The translations under genes and the position numbers were made by a program. The notes under the pieces are model-generated. The model worked only from the letters and a program-made list of their open reading frames with translations, did no database searches and had not been told where the DNA came from. Positions 42,121-50,499 of a stretch of 64,000 bases of DNA are shown here, piece by piece. Source of the DNA: Peptoniphilus sp. KCTC 25270 (GTDB lineage Bacteria; Bacillota; Clostridia; Tissierellales; Peptoniphilaceae). The DNA lies in contig NZ_JAJMZJ010000003.1 of NCBI RefSeq assembly GCF_021012875.1, forward strand, positions 186,001 to 250,000, in the 5' to 3' direction. How positions within the stretch are numbered: position 1 is the stretch's first letter; each line of letters starts with the position of its first letter.

Positions 42121-43539
42121 TTAACCGATACTCCCCTCCAACTCTAGACTGATTAAGTTGTTCATTTCTACTGCATATTCCAATGGCAATTCTTTTGCAA
42201 TTGGATCCGCAAATCCGCGTACAACCATAGCTCGGGCTTCTTCTTCAGAAATTCCTCGTGTCATCAAATAGAAGATAACCTCATCGGAAATTCGTCCAAT
42301 TTTTGCCTCGTGTCCAAAGTCTACGTCTTTGTTGGCAATGTCAATGGCTGGGATTGTATCTTGGCGACTTTCGTCATCCAACATCAAAGATTCACAACTT
42401 ACCGTTGATTTTGTTCCAACGGCATCTTTGGTTACTTTTACCAATCCGCGATAGGTACCGATTCCGCCTCCTTTGGAAATGGACTTGGAATTGATAGTAC
42501 TCTTTGTATTTGGTGCCGCATGAATAACTTGGGCCCCTGTATCGATATTTTGCCCTGCGCCGGCAAAACTAATTCCTGTATATTCGTTCTTTGCTCCTTC
42601 TCCCAATAAAACAGAAGTTGGATATAGCATACTTACTTTGGATCCGAAAGAACCAGATACCCATTGAATGGTTCCGCCTTCTTCCACCATGGCACGTTTT
42701 GTGTTTAGGTTGTACATATTTCTAGACCAGTTTTCAATGGTAGAATAACGTAACGTCGCGCCTTTTTTTACAAAAAGTTCTACGGCTCCGGCGTGTAAAT
42801 TCAATGCGTTGTATTTTGGTGCAGAACATCCTTCGATAAAGTGACATTTTGCGCCTTCTTCAATAATAATTAGCGTATGCTCAAATTGTCCCGCCCCTGG
42901 TGCATTTAGACGGAAATAGGATTGCAATGGAACATCTACATCCACACCCTTTGGCACGTATACGAAAGAGCCACCACTCCATACGGCGTAGTGAAGCGCT
43001 GCGTATTTATGCAAAGATGGGTTGATGCATTTGCTGAAATATTCCCTTACGATTTCAGGATATTCTCGCATTCCAGTTTCAAAATCTGTATAGACAACTC
43101 CTTGGTCTGACAAATGCTTTTGAATGCTGTGGTAAACGACCTCAGAGTCATATTGGGCTCCTACCCCAGATAACATAGATTCTTTTTCTGCTTCTGGGAT
43201 TCCTAATTTATCAAAGGTTTCGCGAATCTCTTCCGGTACGTTGTTCCAGTCATCGGCCAAATCCGCATCGGGATGAATATAGGTGATGACCTTTTCCATA
43301 TCTACTTCCGATAAGTCCGGTCCCCAAACGGGGTTGTCGATTTCGTGGAATAGACGCAAGGCTTCTAGACGCATTTCCAACATCCATTCCGGTTCATCTT
43401 TTTCACGAGAGATTTCACGAACGATTTCTTCGTTTAATCCTTGTTCGGTTTTTTTTCTATAAGTGAAGGGATTTTTAAGATCGTATATTCCACGATCCAT
43501 CTCTTCGACTTGGGTTCTTTTTTTCTCACTCATTGGCAC
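42121..43539 (-). CDS. sufB: Fe-S assembly scaffold SufB
   Basis: A 472-residue SufB, the core scaffold for building Fe-S clusters with SufC and SufD. Seen: PEWMLEMRLEALRLF near the N-terminus, WSGGSFVYVPKGV, EGCSAPKYNALNLHAG, TVSCESLMLDDESRQDTIPA (with the conserved cysteine) and YLMTRGISEEEARAMVVRGF. Full family length. The start overlaps the sufC end by 14 bp. Confidence 0.96.
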   Translation of the reverse strand: MPMSEKKRTQVEEMDRGIYDLKNPFTYRKKTEQGLNEEIVREISREKDEPEWMLEMRLEALRLFHEIDNPVWGPDLSEVDMEKVITYIHPDADLADDWNNVPEEIRETFDKLGIPEAEKESMLSGVGAQYDSEVVYHSIQKHLSDQGVVYTDFETGMREYPEIVREYFSKCINPSLHKYAALHYAVWSGGSFVYVPKGVDVDVPLQSYFRLNAPGAGQFEHTLIIIEEGAKCHFIEGCSAPKYNALNLHAGAVELFVKKGATLRYSTIENWSRNMYNLNTKRAMVEEGGTIQWVSGSFGSKVSMLYPTSVLLGEGAKNEYTGISFAGAGQNIDTGAQVIHAAPNTKSTINSKSISKGGGIGTYRGLVKVTKDAVGTKSTVSCESLMLDDESRQDTIPAIDIANKDVDFGHEAKIGRISDEVIFYLMTRGISEEEARAMVVRGFADPIAKELPLEYAVEMNNLISLELEGSIG

Positions 43540-44284
43540 TCGCCTCTTCTTTCACCCAGTTAAATCCTTCTACCTCAATACGATCTACTAGAGAATCGTC
43601 TCCTTCTACAACGATTTTTCCGTTATAGATTACGTGAACGTAGTCTGGTTGGATTTCTTTTAAGATCTCTCTATGGTGAGTAATAATAATGGCTGAATTT
43701 TCGCCGTTTAGGTATTCTTTCAAACCTTTACTTACAGTACGAACGGCATCTACGTCCAAGCCAGAGTCGGTTTCATCTAAAATGGCAAGTTTTGGATTCA
43801 ACATTAACATTTGAAGAATTTCTGTCTTCTTCTTTTCTCCTCCAGAAAAACCTACATTTAGGTAACGTTCTTTGTATTCTGGCTTCATTTGCAATAGATC
43901 CATTTTTCCGTCTACTTCTTTGCGGAATTTAATCAATGAAGATTTTTCTCCACGAGCTAGACGACCTTGACGAATAAAGTTTTCTACACTAATTCCCGCA
44001 ACCTCTTGTGGCGTTTGGAAAGACATAAACAAACCTTTTAAGGCACGTTTGTCCGTAGATAGATCGGTAATATCTTCTCCGTCAAAAATAATTTTTCCTT
44101 CGTCCAATGTATAAACAGGGTTTGCCATAATAATATTGGCTAGAGTCGACTTCCCTGAGCCGTTTGGCCCCATAATTACATGGACTTCTCCTGGTCCGAT
44201 ATCTAAATTGATTCCACGAAGAATTTGTTTTTCTCCTACACTTGCTTTCACATTCTCAATCTTTAATAGAGATTTGTTTTCCAT
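43526..44284 (-). CDS. sufC: Fe-S assembly ATPase SufC
   Basis: A 252-residue ABC-type ATPase that drives the SufBD scaffold. Seen: Walker A GPNGSGKST, Q-loop SFQTPQEVAG, signature VGFSGGEKKK, Walker B LAILDETDSGLD and the switch HHREIL. The start is ATG 44284 after AGGAGG; a TTG eight codons earlier contains that site and is not used. First gene of the suf operon. The divergent mutY encodes an Fe-S enzyme. Confidence 0.96.
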   Translation of the reverse strand: MENKSLLKIENVKASVGEKQILRGINLDIGPGEVHVIMGPNGSGKSTLANIIMANPVYTLDEGKIIFDGEDITDLSTDKRALKGLFMSFQTPQEVAGISVENFIRQGRLARGEKSSLIKFRKEVDGKMDLLQMKPEYKERYLNVGFSGGEKKKTEILQMLMLNPKLAILDETDSGLDVDAVRTVSKGLKEYLNGENSAIIITHHREILKEIQPDYVHVIYNGKIVVEGDDSLVDRIEVEGFNWVKEEASANE

Positions 44285-44337
44285 TTCTATATAAATCCTC
44301 CTCAATGTATTGGACTGTCTACTTATTTTCCTTATTC

Positions 44338-44367
44338 ACTATACCATTATACCCATCTTCCCGTCAA
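44338..44367 (-). promoter_or_regulatory. Candidate suf promoter
   Basis: On the minus strand TTGACG (44362-44367) and TATAGT (44338-44343), 18 bp apart. An alternative is TTGCAA (44371-44376) with TATAAT (44346-44351), 19 bp apart. No Rrf2-type operator is obvious. Confidence 0.5.
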
Positions 44368-44484
44368 TCCTTGCAAAGTAGTAGGATATGAAATTTTTCT
44401 GTAATTTTAGCCATCTTTTCATTTTCAAGCATTTTACTCTGAATTAAATCTCCTTTGGTCTGTTATAATGGTAGAGGTGATACT

Positions 44485-45549
44485 ATGATTTCAGAAAAAT
44501 TATTGAATTATTATGATAGAGAAAAACGAGATTTGCCTTGGCGAGAGAGTCCCACTCCCTACCGAGTTTGGATTTCAGAAATTATGTTGCAACAGACGCG
44601 AGCTACGGCTGTAATCCCTTATTTTCAACGTTTCTTGGAACATTTTCCTACAGTTTTTGACTTGGCAGAAGCCCATGAAGATTTGCTTCACAAACTTTGG
44701 GAAGGGTTGGGATATTATTCGCGAGCAAAAAATTTGAAAAAAGCCGCCGAGAAAATCGTTTCAGAATATGGAGGAGAACTTCCGGCCTCTTACGAAAAAC
44801 TATTGTCTTTGCCGGGAATTGGCCCTTATACAGCAGGGGCCATTTCTTCCATTGCCTTTCAACTTCCCGTTCCGGCTATTGATGGCAATTTGCTTCGTGT
44901 CTATAGCCGTCGATTTTTAATAGAAGAAACCATTGATAGTGCCAAAGGAAAGAAAAAAATTTTTGCTTTGGCGGAAAAAGAAATTTCTACGAAGCGACCC
45001 GGCGATTTTAATCAGGCCTTAATGGATTTAGGAAACAATGTCTGTTTACCAAAAAATCCAAAATGTTCCATCTGTCCTTTGAAGGAAGATTGTTTGGCTT
45101 TGGAAAAAAATTGCCAAGAAGAATTTCCCAAACGAAAAGAAAAAATCAAGAAAACCGACGAAAAATGGACGGTTCTTTTATTGGAATATGACGGCGAATT
45201 TTTTATTGAAAAACGCCCTTCTAAAGGACTTTTAGCCAACCTTTGGCAATTTCCCATGATTCAAGGCCATTTGAAATTAGAAGATGTAGAAAAATTCTGC
45301 CAAGAAAACTTCTATATTCCAAAAAATATCGAAACTCTCCCTTCTTCCTCCCATGTTTTTAGCCATAAAGTTTGGGATTTAATTGGATATAAAATTTCAT
45401 TGGAGCGAGTTTTGGTTTTGGAAGAAGAAATTCCCTTTGGAGAAAAAACTTGGGCGAAGAAAAAGGATTTAGAGGAAGTCTATGCTTTTTCTTCTGCTTT
45501 GACAAAATATCGAGAGGAGGCCATTTATGGAATGGATTCAAAATTATAA
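44485..45549 (+). CDS. mutY: A/G-specific adenine glycosylase MutY
   Basis: A 354-residue DNA glycosylase that removes adenine mispaired with 8-oxoguanine. Seen: SEIMLQQTRATAVIPYFQRF with the catalytic Glu, helix-hairpin-helix LPGIGPYTAGAI, AIDGNLLRV with the catalytic Asp, the 4Fe-4S cysteines spaced C-x6-C-x2-C-x5-C (CLPKNPKCSICPLKEDC), and a C-terminal NUDIX-like domain for 8-oxoG recognition. The start ATG 44485 follows GAGGTGA. Overlaps the next NUDIX gene by 23 bp; both belong to oxidised-nucleotide defence. Confidence 0.95.
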   Translation: MISEKLLNYYDREKRDLPWRESPTPYRVWISEIMLQQTRATAVIPYFQRFLEHFPTVFDLAEAHEDLLHKLWEGLGYYSRAKNLKKAAEKIVSEYGGELPASYEKLLSLPGIGPYTAGAISSIAFQLPVPAIDGNLLRVYSRRFLIEETIDSAKGKKKIFALAEKEISTKRPGDFNQALMDLGNNVCLPKNPKCSICPLKEDCLALEKNCQEEFPKRKEKIKKTDEKWTVLLLEYDGEFFIEKRPSKGLLANLWQFPMIQGHLKLEDVEKFCQENFYIPKNIETLPSSSHVFSHKVWDLIGYKISLERVLVLEEEIPFGEKTWAKKKDLEEVYAFSSALTKYREEAIYGMDSKL

Positions 45550-46084
45550 GCCACGGGATCGAAAAGAAGAAAAGGACCGGGACCACCTTCTGAAACTTCC
45601 CTCTACTTTTGTGGGAACGAGCCGAGATTGCCCTTATCACTTTACCAATTCATCCATTGTGATTGATGTGGAACAGGAAAAACTTTTGATGATTTATCAT
45701 CCCATTTACGAATCTCTCAGTTGGCCGGGGGGACATATAGAAGAAGGAGAAAATCTTTTTGAGTCGGCCTTGCGAGAATTGTATGAGGAAACGGGGTTGG
45801 AATACGTTCAACCTTTAAGCCAAGATCCCATTGGAATGGAAATACTTCCTGTAAAGAAACACCAGCGCAAAGGGGAAAGCGTTGAAATGCATTTTCATGT
45901 AAATTTTACTTTTGGTTTTATGGGAAAAGTTCGAGATACGATTTTTCATAACGAATCGGGAAAAGTTCATTGGATTCCTCTAGACTCTTTGGATACTTTT
46001 GTAAATGAAGCCCATATGCTTCCCATTTATAAAAAATATATGGAGCGTTTTCAGAAGATAAAAGAGGAAGAAAAAAATAAATGA
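45527..46084 (+). CDS. NUDIX hydrolase
   Basis: A 185-residue NUDIX enzyme. The box GHIEEGENLFESALRELYEE TGL matches GX5EX7REUXEEXGU fully. The N-terminal 25 residues are charged and the rest resembles MutT-like or nucleotide-sugar pyrophosphatases. It starts within the end of mutY after GGAGG, so it is translated with it; a role in cleaning oxidised nucleotides is a reasonable inference, but the substrate is not known. Confidence 0.9.
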   Translation: MEWIQNYKPRDRKEEKDRDHLLKLPSTFVGTSRDCPYHFTNSSIVIDVEQEKLLMIYHPIYESLSWPGGHIEEGENLFESALRELYEETGLEYVQPLSQDPIGMEILPVKKHQRKGESVEMHFHVNFTFGFMGKVRDTIFHNESGKVHWIPLDSLDTFVNEAHMLPIYKKYMERFQKIKEEEKNK

Positions 46085-46104
46085 TAAAAATTATCAATTT
46101 TCTA

Positions 46105-46133
46105 TTGACCTTGCTTTTTGTCTATGATATATT
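46105..46133 (+). promoter_or_regulatory. Strong promoter followed directly by a terminator
   Basis: TTGACC (46105-46110), 17 bp, TATATT (46128-46133). The next 60 bp contain a terminator hairpin, so transcripts from here would be short unless antitermination occurs. Candidate leader-controlled region or small RNA ahead of the alcohol dehydrogenase gene. Confidence 0.55.
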
Positions 46134-46159
46134 TTATTTAAGTCATTCATATACCAAAT

Positions 46160-46193
46160 AAAAAGCCCTTGCCTCCAATTTCAGGGCTTTTTT
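46160..46193 (+). terminator. Terminator 1 in the adh leader
   Basis: AAAAAGCCCT (46160-46169) with AGGGCTTTTTT (46183-46193). It may end the mutY-NUDIX transcript or attenuate the downstream gene. Confidence 0.85.
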
Positions 46194-46216
46194 CCTTGTC
46201 CAAATTCACTTATCCC

Positions 46217-46241
46217 TTGCCTCCAACGGGCAAATTTTTTT
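46217..46241 (+). terminator. Weak terminator 2 in the adh leader
   Basis: TTGCC (46217-46221) with GGCAA (46229-46233), followed by A and T7. Its upstream strand repeats the CCCTTGCCTCCAA found in the first hairpin, so the two could form alternative pairings. Confidence 0.45.
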
Positions 46242-46315
46242 ATAAAAAAAATGAATATTTATGAAAATTAGGGTATAAATTCGACATAAATTAGGTACAA
46301 AGAAGGAATACAAAA

Positions 46316-47467
46316 ATGGTTAACATTTTTAGTGTACCAAATCGAATTTATCACGGCGACAACGCCATGGATGTTTTAACAACCCTTGAGGGAAAAAGAG
46401 CGGCTATTGTTACTGGCGGTAGTTCTATGAAACGCTTTGGCTTCCTAGATGAAGCAAAAGAAAAATTAGAAAAAGCGGGTATGGAAGTTCTTATTATTGA
46501 TGGAGTAAATCCGGACCCAACTTTACAAGAATGTTTAGAAGGCGGAAAGAAAATGGAAGAATTCGGCCCGGATTGGATTCTTGCTATTGGTGGCGGTTCG
46601 GCTATGGATGCTGCAAAAGCTATGTGGGTTTTCTATGAACACCCAGATTATGATTTTGAAAAACTTGTTGCTTTTGATAATCCACCATTGAGAACAAAAG
46701 CTCGCATGGTATGTATCCCTTCTACTTCTGGTACAGCTTCTGAAATTACGGCTTTTTCTGTAATTACAGATCCAGAAAAACAAATCAAATATCCTTTGGT
46801 ACATCCTGATTTCGTTCCTGATATTGCAATTATCGACCCACGCCTTCCTGCAAAAATGCCACCGTTGATTACAGCTCAAACGGGTATGGACGTTATGACT
46901 CATGCTTTGGAAGCTTTGGTTTCTACGGCGGCGGATGATTATACCACTCCTCTTGCTATTCGTGCCATTGAGTTGGTATTCGAAAACTTGAAAAAAGCCG
47001 TAGATAACGGCGAAGATATGGAGGCCCGTACAAAGATGCACGATGCTTCTACTTTAGCTGGTATGTCCTTCTCAAATGCTTCTTTAGGAATCGTTCATAG
47101 TATGGCCCATAAAATCGGCGGAATTTTCCATTTAACTCATGGAGAAGCCAATGCGATTATGTTGCCTTATATTATCGATTACAATCGAAAAGGCACAGAC
47201 CGTTACGAATTGATTGAAAATATCCTTGGCGTTGATGATATCGCCGAAGAAGTTCGCAAATTAAATGCGGCTGTTGGTTTAACAAATAATATCAAAGAAG
47301 GCAAAAACACAGAAATTTCCGAAGAAGAATTCAAAAAAGTTTTGGATGAAATGTCTAAAAATGCACACGCAGATGCTTGTACTCTTACAAATCCAAGGGA
47401 AACAAGTCCAGAAGATATTAAAAAAATCTATGAATGTGCGTATTATGGAGAAAAAGTGGATTTCTAA
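46316..47467 (+). CDS. Iron-containing alcohol dehydrogenase
   Basis: A 383-residue group III (Fe-ADH) alcohol dehydrogenase, converting aldehydes and alcohols with NAD(P)H. Seen: the nucleotide-binding GGGSAMDAAKA, the STSGTASEITAFSVITD block, and iron ligands in GMDVMTHALEA (Asp and His) and HSMAHKIGGIFHLTHGEANA (two His). Resembles butanol dehydrogenases of fermenters. ATG 46316 after AAGGAAT. Leader region with two hairpins suggests regulation. Probably a fermentation enzyme disposing of reducing power. Confidence 0.93.
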   Translation: MVNIFSVPNRIYHGDNAMDVLTTLEGKRAAIVTGGSSMKRFGFLDEAKEKLEKAGMEVLIIDGVNPDPTLQECLEGGKKMEEFGPDWILAIGGGSAMDAAKAMWVFYEHPDYDFEKLVAFDNPPLRTKARMVCIPSTSGTASEITAFSVITDPEKQIKYPLVHPDFVPDIAIIDPRLPAKMPPLITAQTGMDVMTHALEALVSTAADDYTTPLAIRAIELVFENLKKAVDNGEDMEARTKMHDASTLAGMSFSNASLGIVHSMAHKIGGIFHLTHGEANAIMLPYIIDYNRKGTDRYELIENILGVDDIAEEVRKLNAAVGLTNNIKEGKNTEISEEEFKKVLDEMSKNAHADACTLTNPRETSPEDIKKIYECAYYGEKVDF

Positions 47468-47475
47468 TCCCATAC

Positions 47476-47509
47476 AAAAAGACCTAGCTTTTACGCTAGG
47501 TCCTTTTTT
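47476..47509. terminator. Bidirectional terminator between adh and the DEAD-box helicase gene
   Basis: AAAAAGACCTAGC with GCTAGGTCCTTTTTT (one mismatch), 9 bp after the adh stop and touching the helicase stop at 47508. Confidence 0.88.
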
Positions 47510-49184
47510 ATAATCTTCCTCGATTTTCAGAAATCTCTACATGGACTTTTTTTCCACGAATTTTCTTTCCGCTTAGTTTTTTGGCAGCGGTTTTTAAGAA
47601 TTCTTCTGGCAATTCTACGAAGGTAAAGTTGTCTTTGATTAAAATATTTCCAATGGCTTTTTTAGGGATGTTAGTTTCTTTATGGAAGGCGGACAAAATG
47701 GACTTTGGATCCAATCCATCTCGTTTCCCTTTGTTAATGAAAACTCTTGGGCGACGGTCGTTTCTTCCTTTTCCACGACCTTTTCCCCCTTTTTTTCCAT
47801 TTTTTCCACTACGAGAAAGGCGATATTTTTTCCCAAAGTCAACTTGATCCAACTCCTTGTGAGTTCGCAATCCTTGGGTATCGGCCAACATTTTTAATAA
47901 AACCGAAGCCACTTCTACGGCTCCATATTCTTGCAATAATAATTTGTCAATGGAAGCACGATATTTGCTTAAATCTTCTTCTTTTGACAATTCTTTTTGA
48001 ATGCTATCGATTAATTTTTCTTCAAAAGTAGCCGTAATATCGGAAATCGTTGGAAGCTCCATATATTGCATATCTGCTTTTGTATAGCGAATAATATCTT
48101 GCAATTTGTAAACATCTCGGCCTACCACAAAGGTAAAGGCGCGGCCTCTTCGTCCCGCACGGGCCGTACGACCAATGCGGTGTACGTAATATTCTTCATC
48201 TTGTGGCAAATCGTAGTTTACAACTACATCCACATTTCCTACGTCGATTCCGCGGGCCGCTACGTCTGTTGCCACCAAAATATCAATGGTGGATTGACGG
48301 AATTTTTTCATCACCGTATCCCGTTGGGTTTGTTTCAAATCTCCGTGTAGTCCGTCGGCACTAAATCCACGAGCCGTAAGCTCTGCCACCAAATCGTCTA
48401 CGCGGCGTTTTGTGTTACAAAATACAATGGTTAGTTCTGGATTGTAAATATCTACCAATCGACTTAAAATTTCCGTTTTCATTGGAGCGGTCATTTCCAG
48501 ATAGTATTGGGTAATATTTTCTACGGTTAATTCTTTGTGTTTGATTCGGATCACGGCTGGATCTCTTTGATACATTTTGGAGAAATCCATAATTTCTTTT
48601 CCCATAGTGGCGGAGAAGAAACAAGTTTGTCTTTCTTCGTTGGTTCCATCCAATATGGTTTTCATATCGTCACGGAATCCCATATCGAACATTTCGTCTG
48701 CCTCGTCCAATACAACCATTTTCAATTGGGATAAATCTAAGGATCTACGACGCATATGGTCCATAACACGACCAGGGGTTCCTACTACAATTTGTACGCC
48801 TTTTTTTAGAGCGCGCAATTGGCGTTCCATACTGGACCCACCATAGACGGGAAGAATATTTAATCCTTTTTTATATTTTCCCAATTTCATTAATTCGTCT
48901 GCCACTTGAATGGAAAGTTCTCTTGTTGGGCACAAAATCAAACCTTGTACATATTTTTCTTTTGTTACCATTTCCAACATAGGAATCCCAAAAGCGGCGG
49001 TTTTTCCTGTTCCCGTTTGGGCTTGTCCAATAACGTCCTGTCCACTAAGCAAAGGGCGAATACTCTCCTCTTGGATAGGGCTTGCTTCTTCAAAACCCAC
49101 TTCTTTTATTCCTTTTAGTATTTGATCCGATAATTCGAATTCGTTAAATCTCAATCTTTGCACATCCTGTTCTTTTTTTCTCAT
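47508..49184 (-). CDS. DEAD-box RNA helicase with DbpA-type RNA-binding domain
   Basis: An ATP-dependent RNA helicase of the CshA/DeaD type (about 558 residues). Seen: Q-motif region FNEFELSDQILKGIKEVGFE, AQTGTGKTAAF, PTRELSIQV, VLDEADEMFDMGF, SATMGKE, HRIGRTARAG, a basic GKGRGKGRNDRR linker, and a C-terminal DbpA-like RNA-binding domain (RVFINKGKRDGL ... RGKKVHVEI). Helps ribosome assembly and mRNA turnover. The start is uncertain: ATG 49184 has no clear ribosome binding site; TTG 49154, with AGGA 10 bp upstream, fits the usual family N-terminus better. A hairpin lies just upstream. Confidence 0.92.
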   Translation of the reverse strand: MRKKEQDVQRLRFNEFELSDQILKGIKEVGFEEASPIQEESIRPLLSGQDVIGQAQTGTGKTAAFGIPMLEMVTKEKYVQGLILCPTRELSIQVADELMKLGKYKKGLNILPVYGGSSMERQLRALKKGVQIVVGTPGRVMDHMRRRSLDLSQLKMVVLDEADEMFDMGFRDDMKTILDGTNEERQTCFFSATMGKEIMDFSKMYQRDPAVIRIKHKELTVENITQYYLEMTAPMKTEILSRLVDIYNPELTIVFCNTKRRVDDLVAELTARGFSADGLHGDLKQTQRDTVMKKFRQSTIDILVATDVAARGIDVGNVDVVVNYDLPQDEEYYVHRIGRTARAGRRGRAFTFVVGRDVYKLQDIIRYTKADMQYMELPTISDITATFEEKLIDSIQKELSKEEDLSKYRASIDKLLLQEYGAVEVASVLLKMLADTQGLRTHKELDQVDFGKKYRLSRSGKNGKKGGKGRGKGRNDRRPRVFINKGKRDGLDPKSILSAFHKETNIPKKAIGNILIKDNFTFVELPEEFLKTAAKKLSGKKIRGKKVHVEISENRGRL

Positions 49185-49191
49185 AACAAAA

Positions 49192-49214
49192 GCAGCCGAG
49201 TAGACCTCGACTGC
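49192..49214 (-). promoter_or_regulatory. Leader hairpin of the helicase gene, terminator-like
   Basis: GCAG-C-CGAG (49192-49200) with CTCG-A-CTGC (49206-49214); in minus-strand RNA it is followed by CUUUUGUU, then the helicase start. It may attenuate helicase expression. Confidence 0.45.
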
Positions 49215-49365
49215 CAAAATCTTCTACTCTCTAGTATGAGGGATAAAAAGAGATTTTGCAAGTAATATTCTTGAAAACTACTTCCCCTTCTTTTTGCAAT
49301 ATTTGACAAATCTTAACTTCTAAAGACCTTTGCTTATGATATGATAATGATGAGGTGGTATATAT

Positions 49366-50490
49366 ATGGTAAAGAAAAACAAACTGGCCGATACCGTTGA
49401 TAAGGCCATTGATAATAACGACTTCTCTCAAGTTTCTGATATTATTGAAAAAAGTGTAGAAGTTGCCATCGACTTAACAAAAACGGGAGCAACGGCTCTT
49501 TTTAATGGAATTCAAAAAGGATTAAGAAAAGAAGAAAAAGTAGTTCGTATTCCCATCAATAGAGACCCACGATTTGTAAATCAAAAGGTTCGTATGCCCA
49601 ATAGTTATTTTTGGTTGCGAAATTTGCTTGGATTTTTAAGCGTATCTTGGGGCCTTGGAGCCATTGGAACATTTGTAGATATGCTCCGTTTCCAATCTCC
49701 AGAGGCGCTTTTTGGGATTTTGGTTTGTGTTGTAGCGGCAGTGGCTTCTGGATACGGTACTTTTTGGGCCCACAAACGCATGCTTTTGGAAAAGAGATTT
49801 CAACGTTATAAAATTGAGGTAGGAGATAGCCGCGTTTTGGCCATAGATGATTTTTCTACGGCTGTATCTCTTCCTCCTGGTCATGTGGTAGAGGATTTGC
49901 AAAAGCTTATTTCTCTCGGCCATTTCCCACAGGGACGCGTGGTGGAAAATGGGCAGCTTTTCCTATTGGACAAGGATGCCTATAAAGCTTATAAGGAAAA
50001 TTATCGGGATACTATTCATGTAAAGGAACAACCTCGTTCCCTTGAAGAAACGGAAACGGCTCTTCCTGATGATCAAAGGGCTACAGCCATTGTGGAATAT
50101 ATGGAACATTTGGCGAATTTGAAATCTCAAGTGTCCAGCGAAAGATTTCAAGGGAAGATTCAACGCCTCCTTTTGATTTTATCGGCGATCAAAGAAGCCA
50201 TTGCCAAGGATCATAGTCGCATGGATGATTTGAATAAATTTGTTGACTACTATACGCCAACAACCATTCGTTTGGTAGAAAAATATTTAGAGTTTGAAAA
50301 AACTCCCGTTTCGGTATCTAGTTTAGAGAAGTCCAAAGGAGATATTGAAAAATCCATTGAAACAGTTATCTCTGCCTATGAAAATTTATTGGGCGAATTG
50401 TATCAAGAAGATTTGTTGGATTTATCTGCCGAAATGGAAGTTATGAATACAGTGTTAACCCAAGATGGGTTGATTCAAAAAGAAAAATAG
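49366..50490 (+). CDS. xpaC: XpaC family protein (5-bromo-4-chloroindolyl phosphate hydrolysis)
   Basis: A 374-residue membrane protein of the XpaC family. Seen: a charged N-terminal region, two hydrophobic segments near 85-130 (WLRNLLGFLSVSWGLGAIGT, EALFGILVCVVAAVASGYGT), and a coiled-coil helical C-terminal half. The biochemical role is unknown in spite of the name. Starts at ATG 49366 after GAGGTGG. It is followed 9 bp later by telA, a conserved pair in Firmicutes. Confidence 0.85.
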   Translation: MVKKNKLADTVDKAIDNNDFSQVSDIIEKSVEVAIDLTKTGATALFNGIQKGLRKEEKVVRIPINRDPRFVNQKVRMPNSYFWLRNLLGFLSVSWGLGAIGTFVDMLRFQSPEALFGILVCVVAAVASGYGTFWAHKRMLLEKRFQRYKIEVGDSRVLAIDDFSTAVSLPPGHVVEDLQKLISLGHFPQGRVVENGQLFLLDKDAYKAYKENYRDTIHVKEQPRSLEETETALPDDQRATAIVEYMEHLANLKSQVSSERFQGKIQRLLLILSAIKEAIAKDHSRMDDLNKFVDYYTPTTIRLVEKYLEFEKTPVSVSSLEKSKGDIEKSIETVISAYENLLGELYQEDLLDLSAEMEVMNTVLTQDGLIQKEK

Positions 50491-50499
50491 GAGGAAAAT

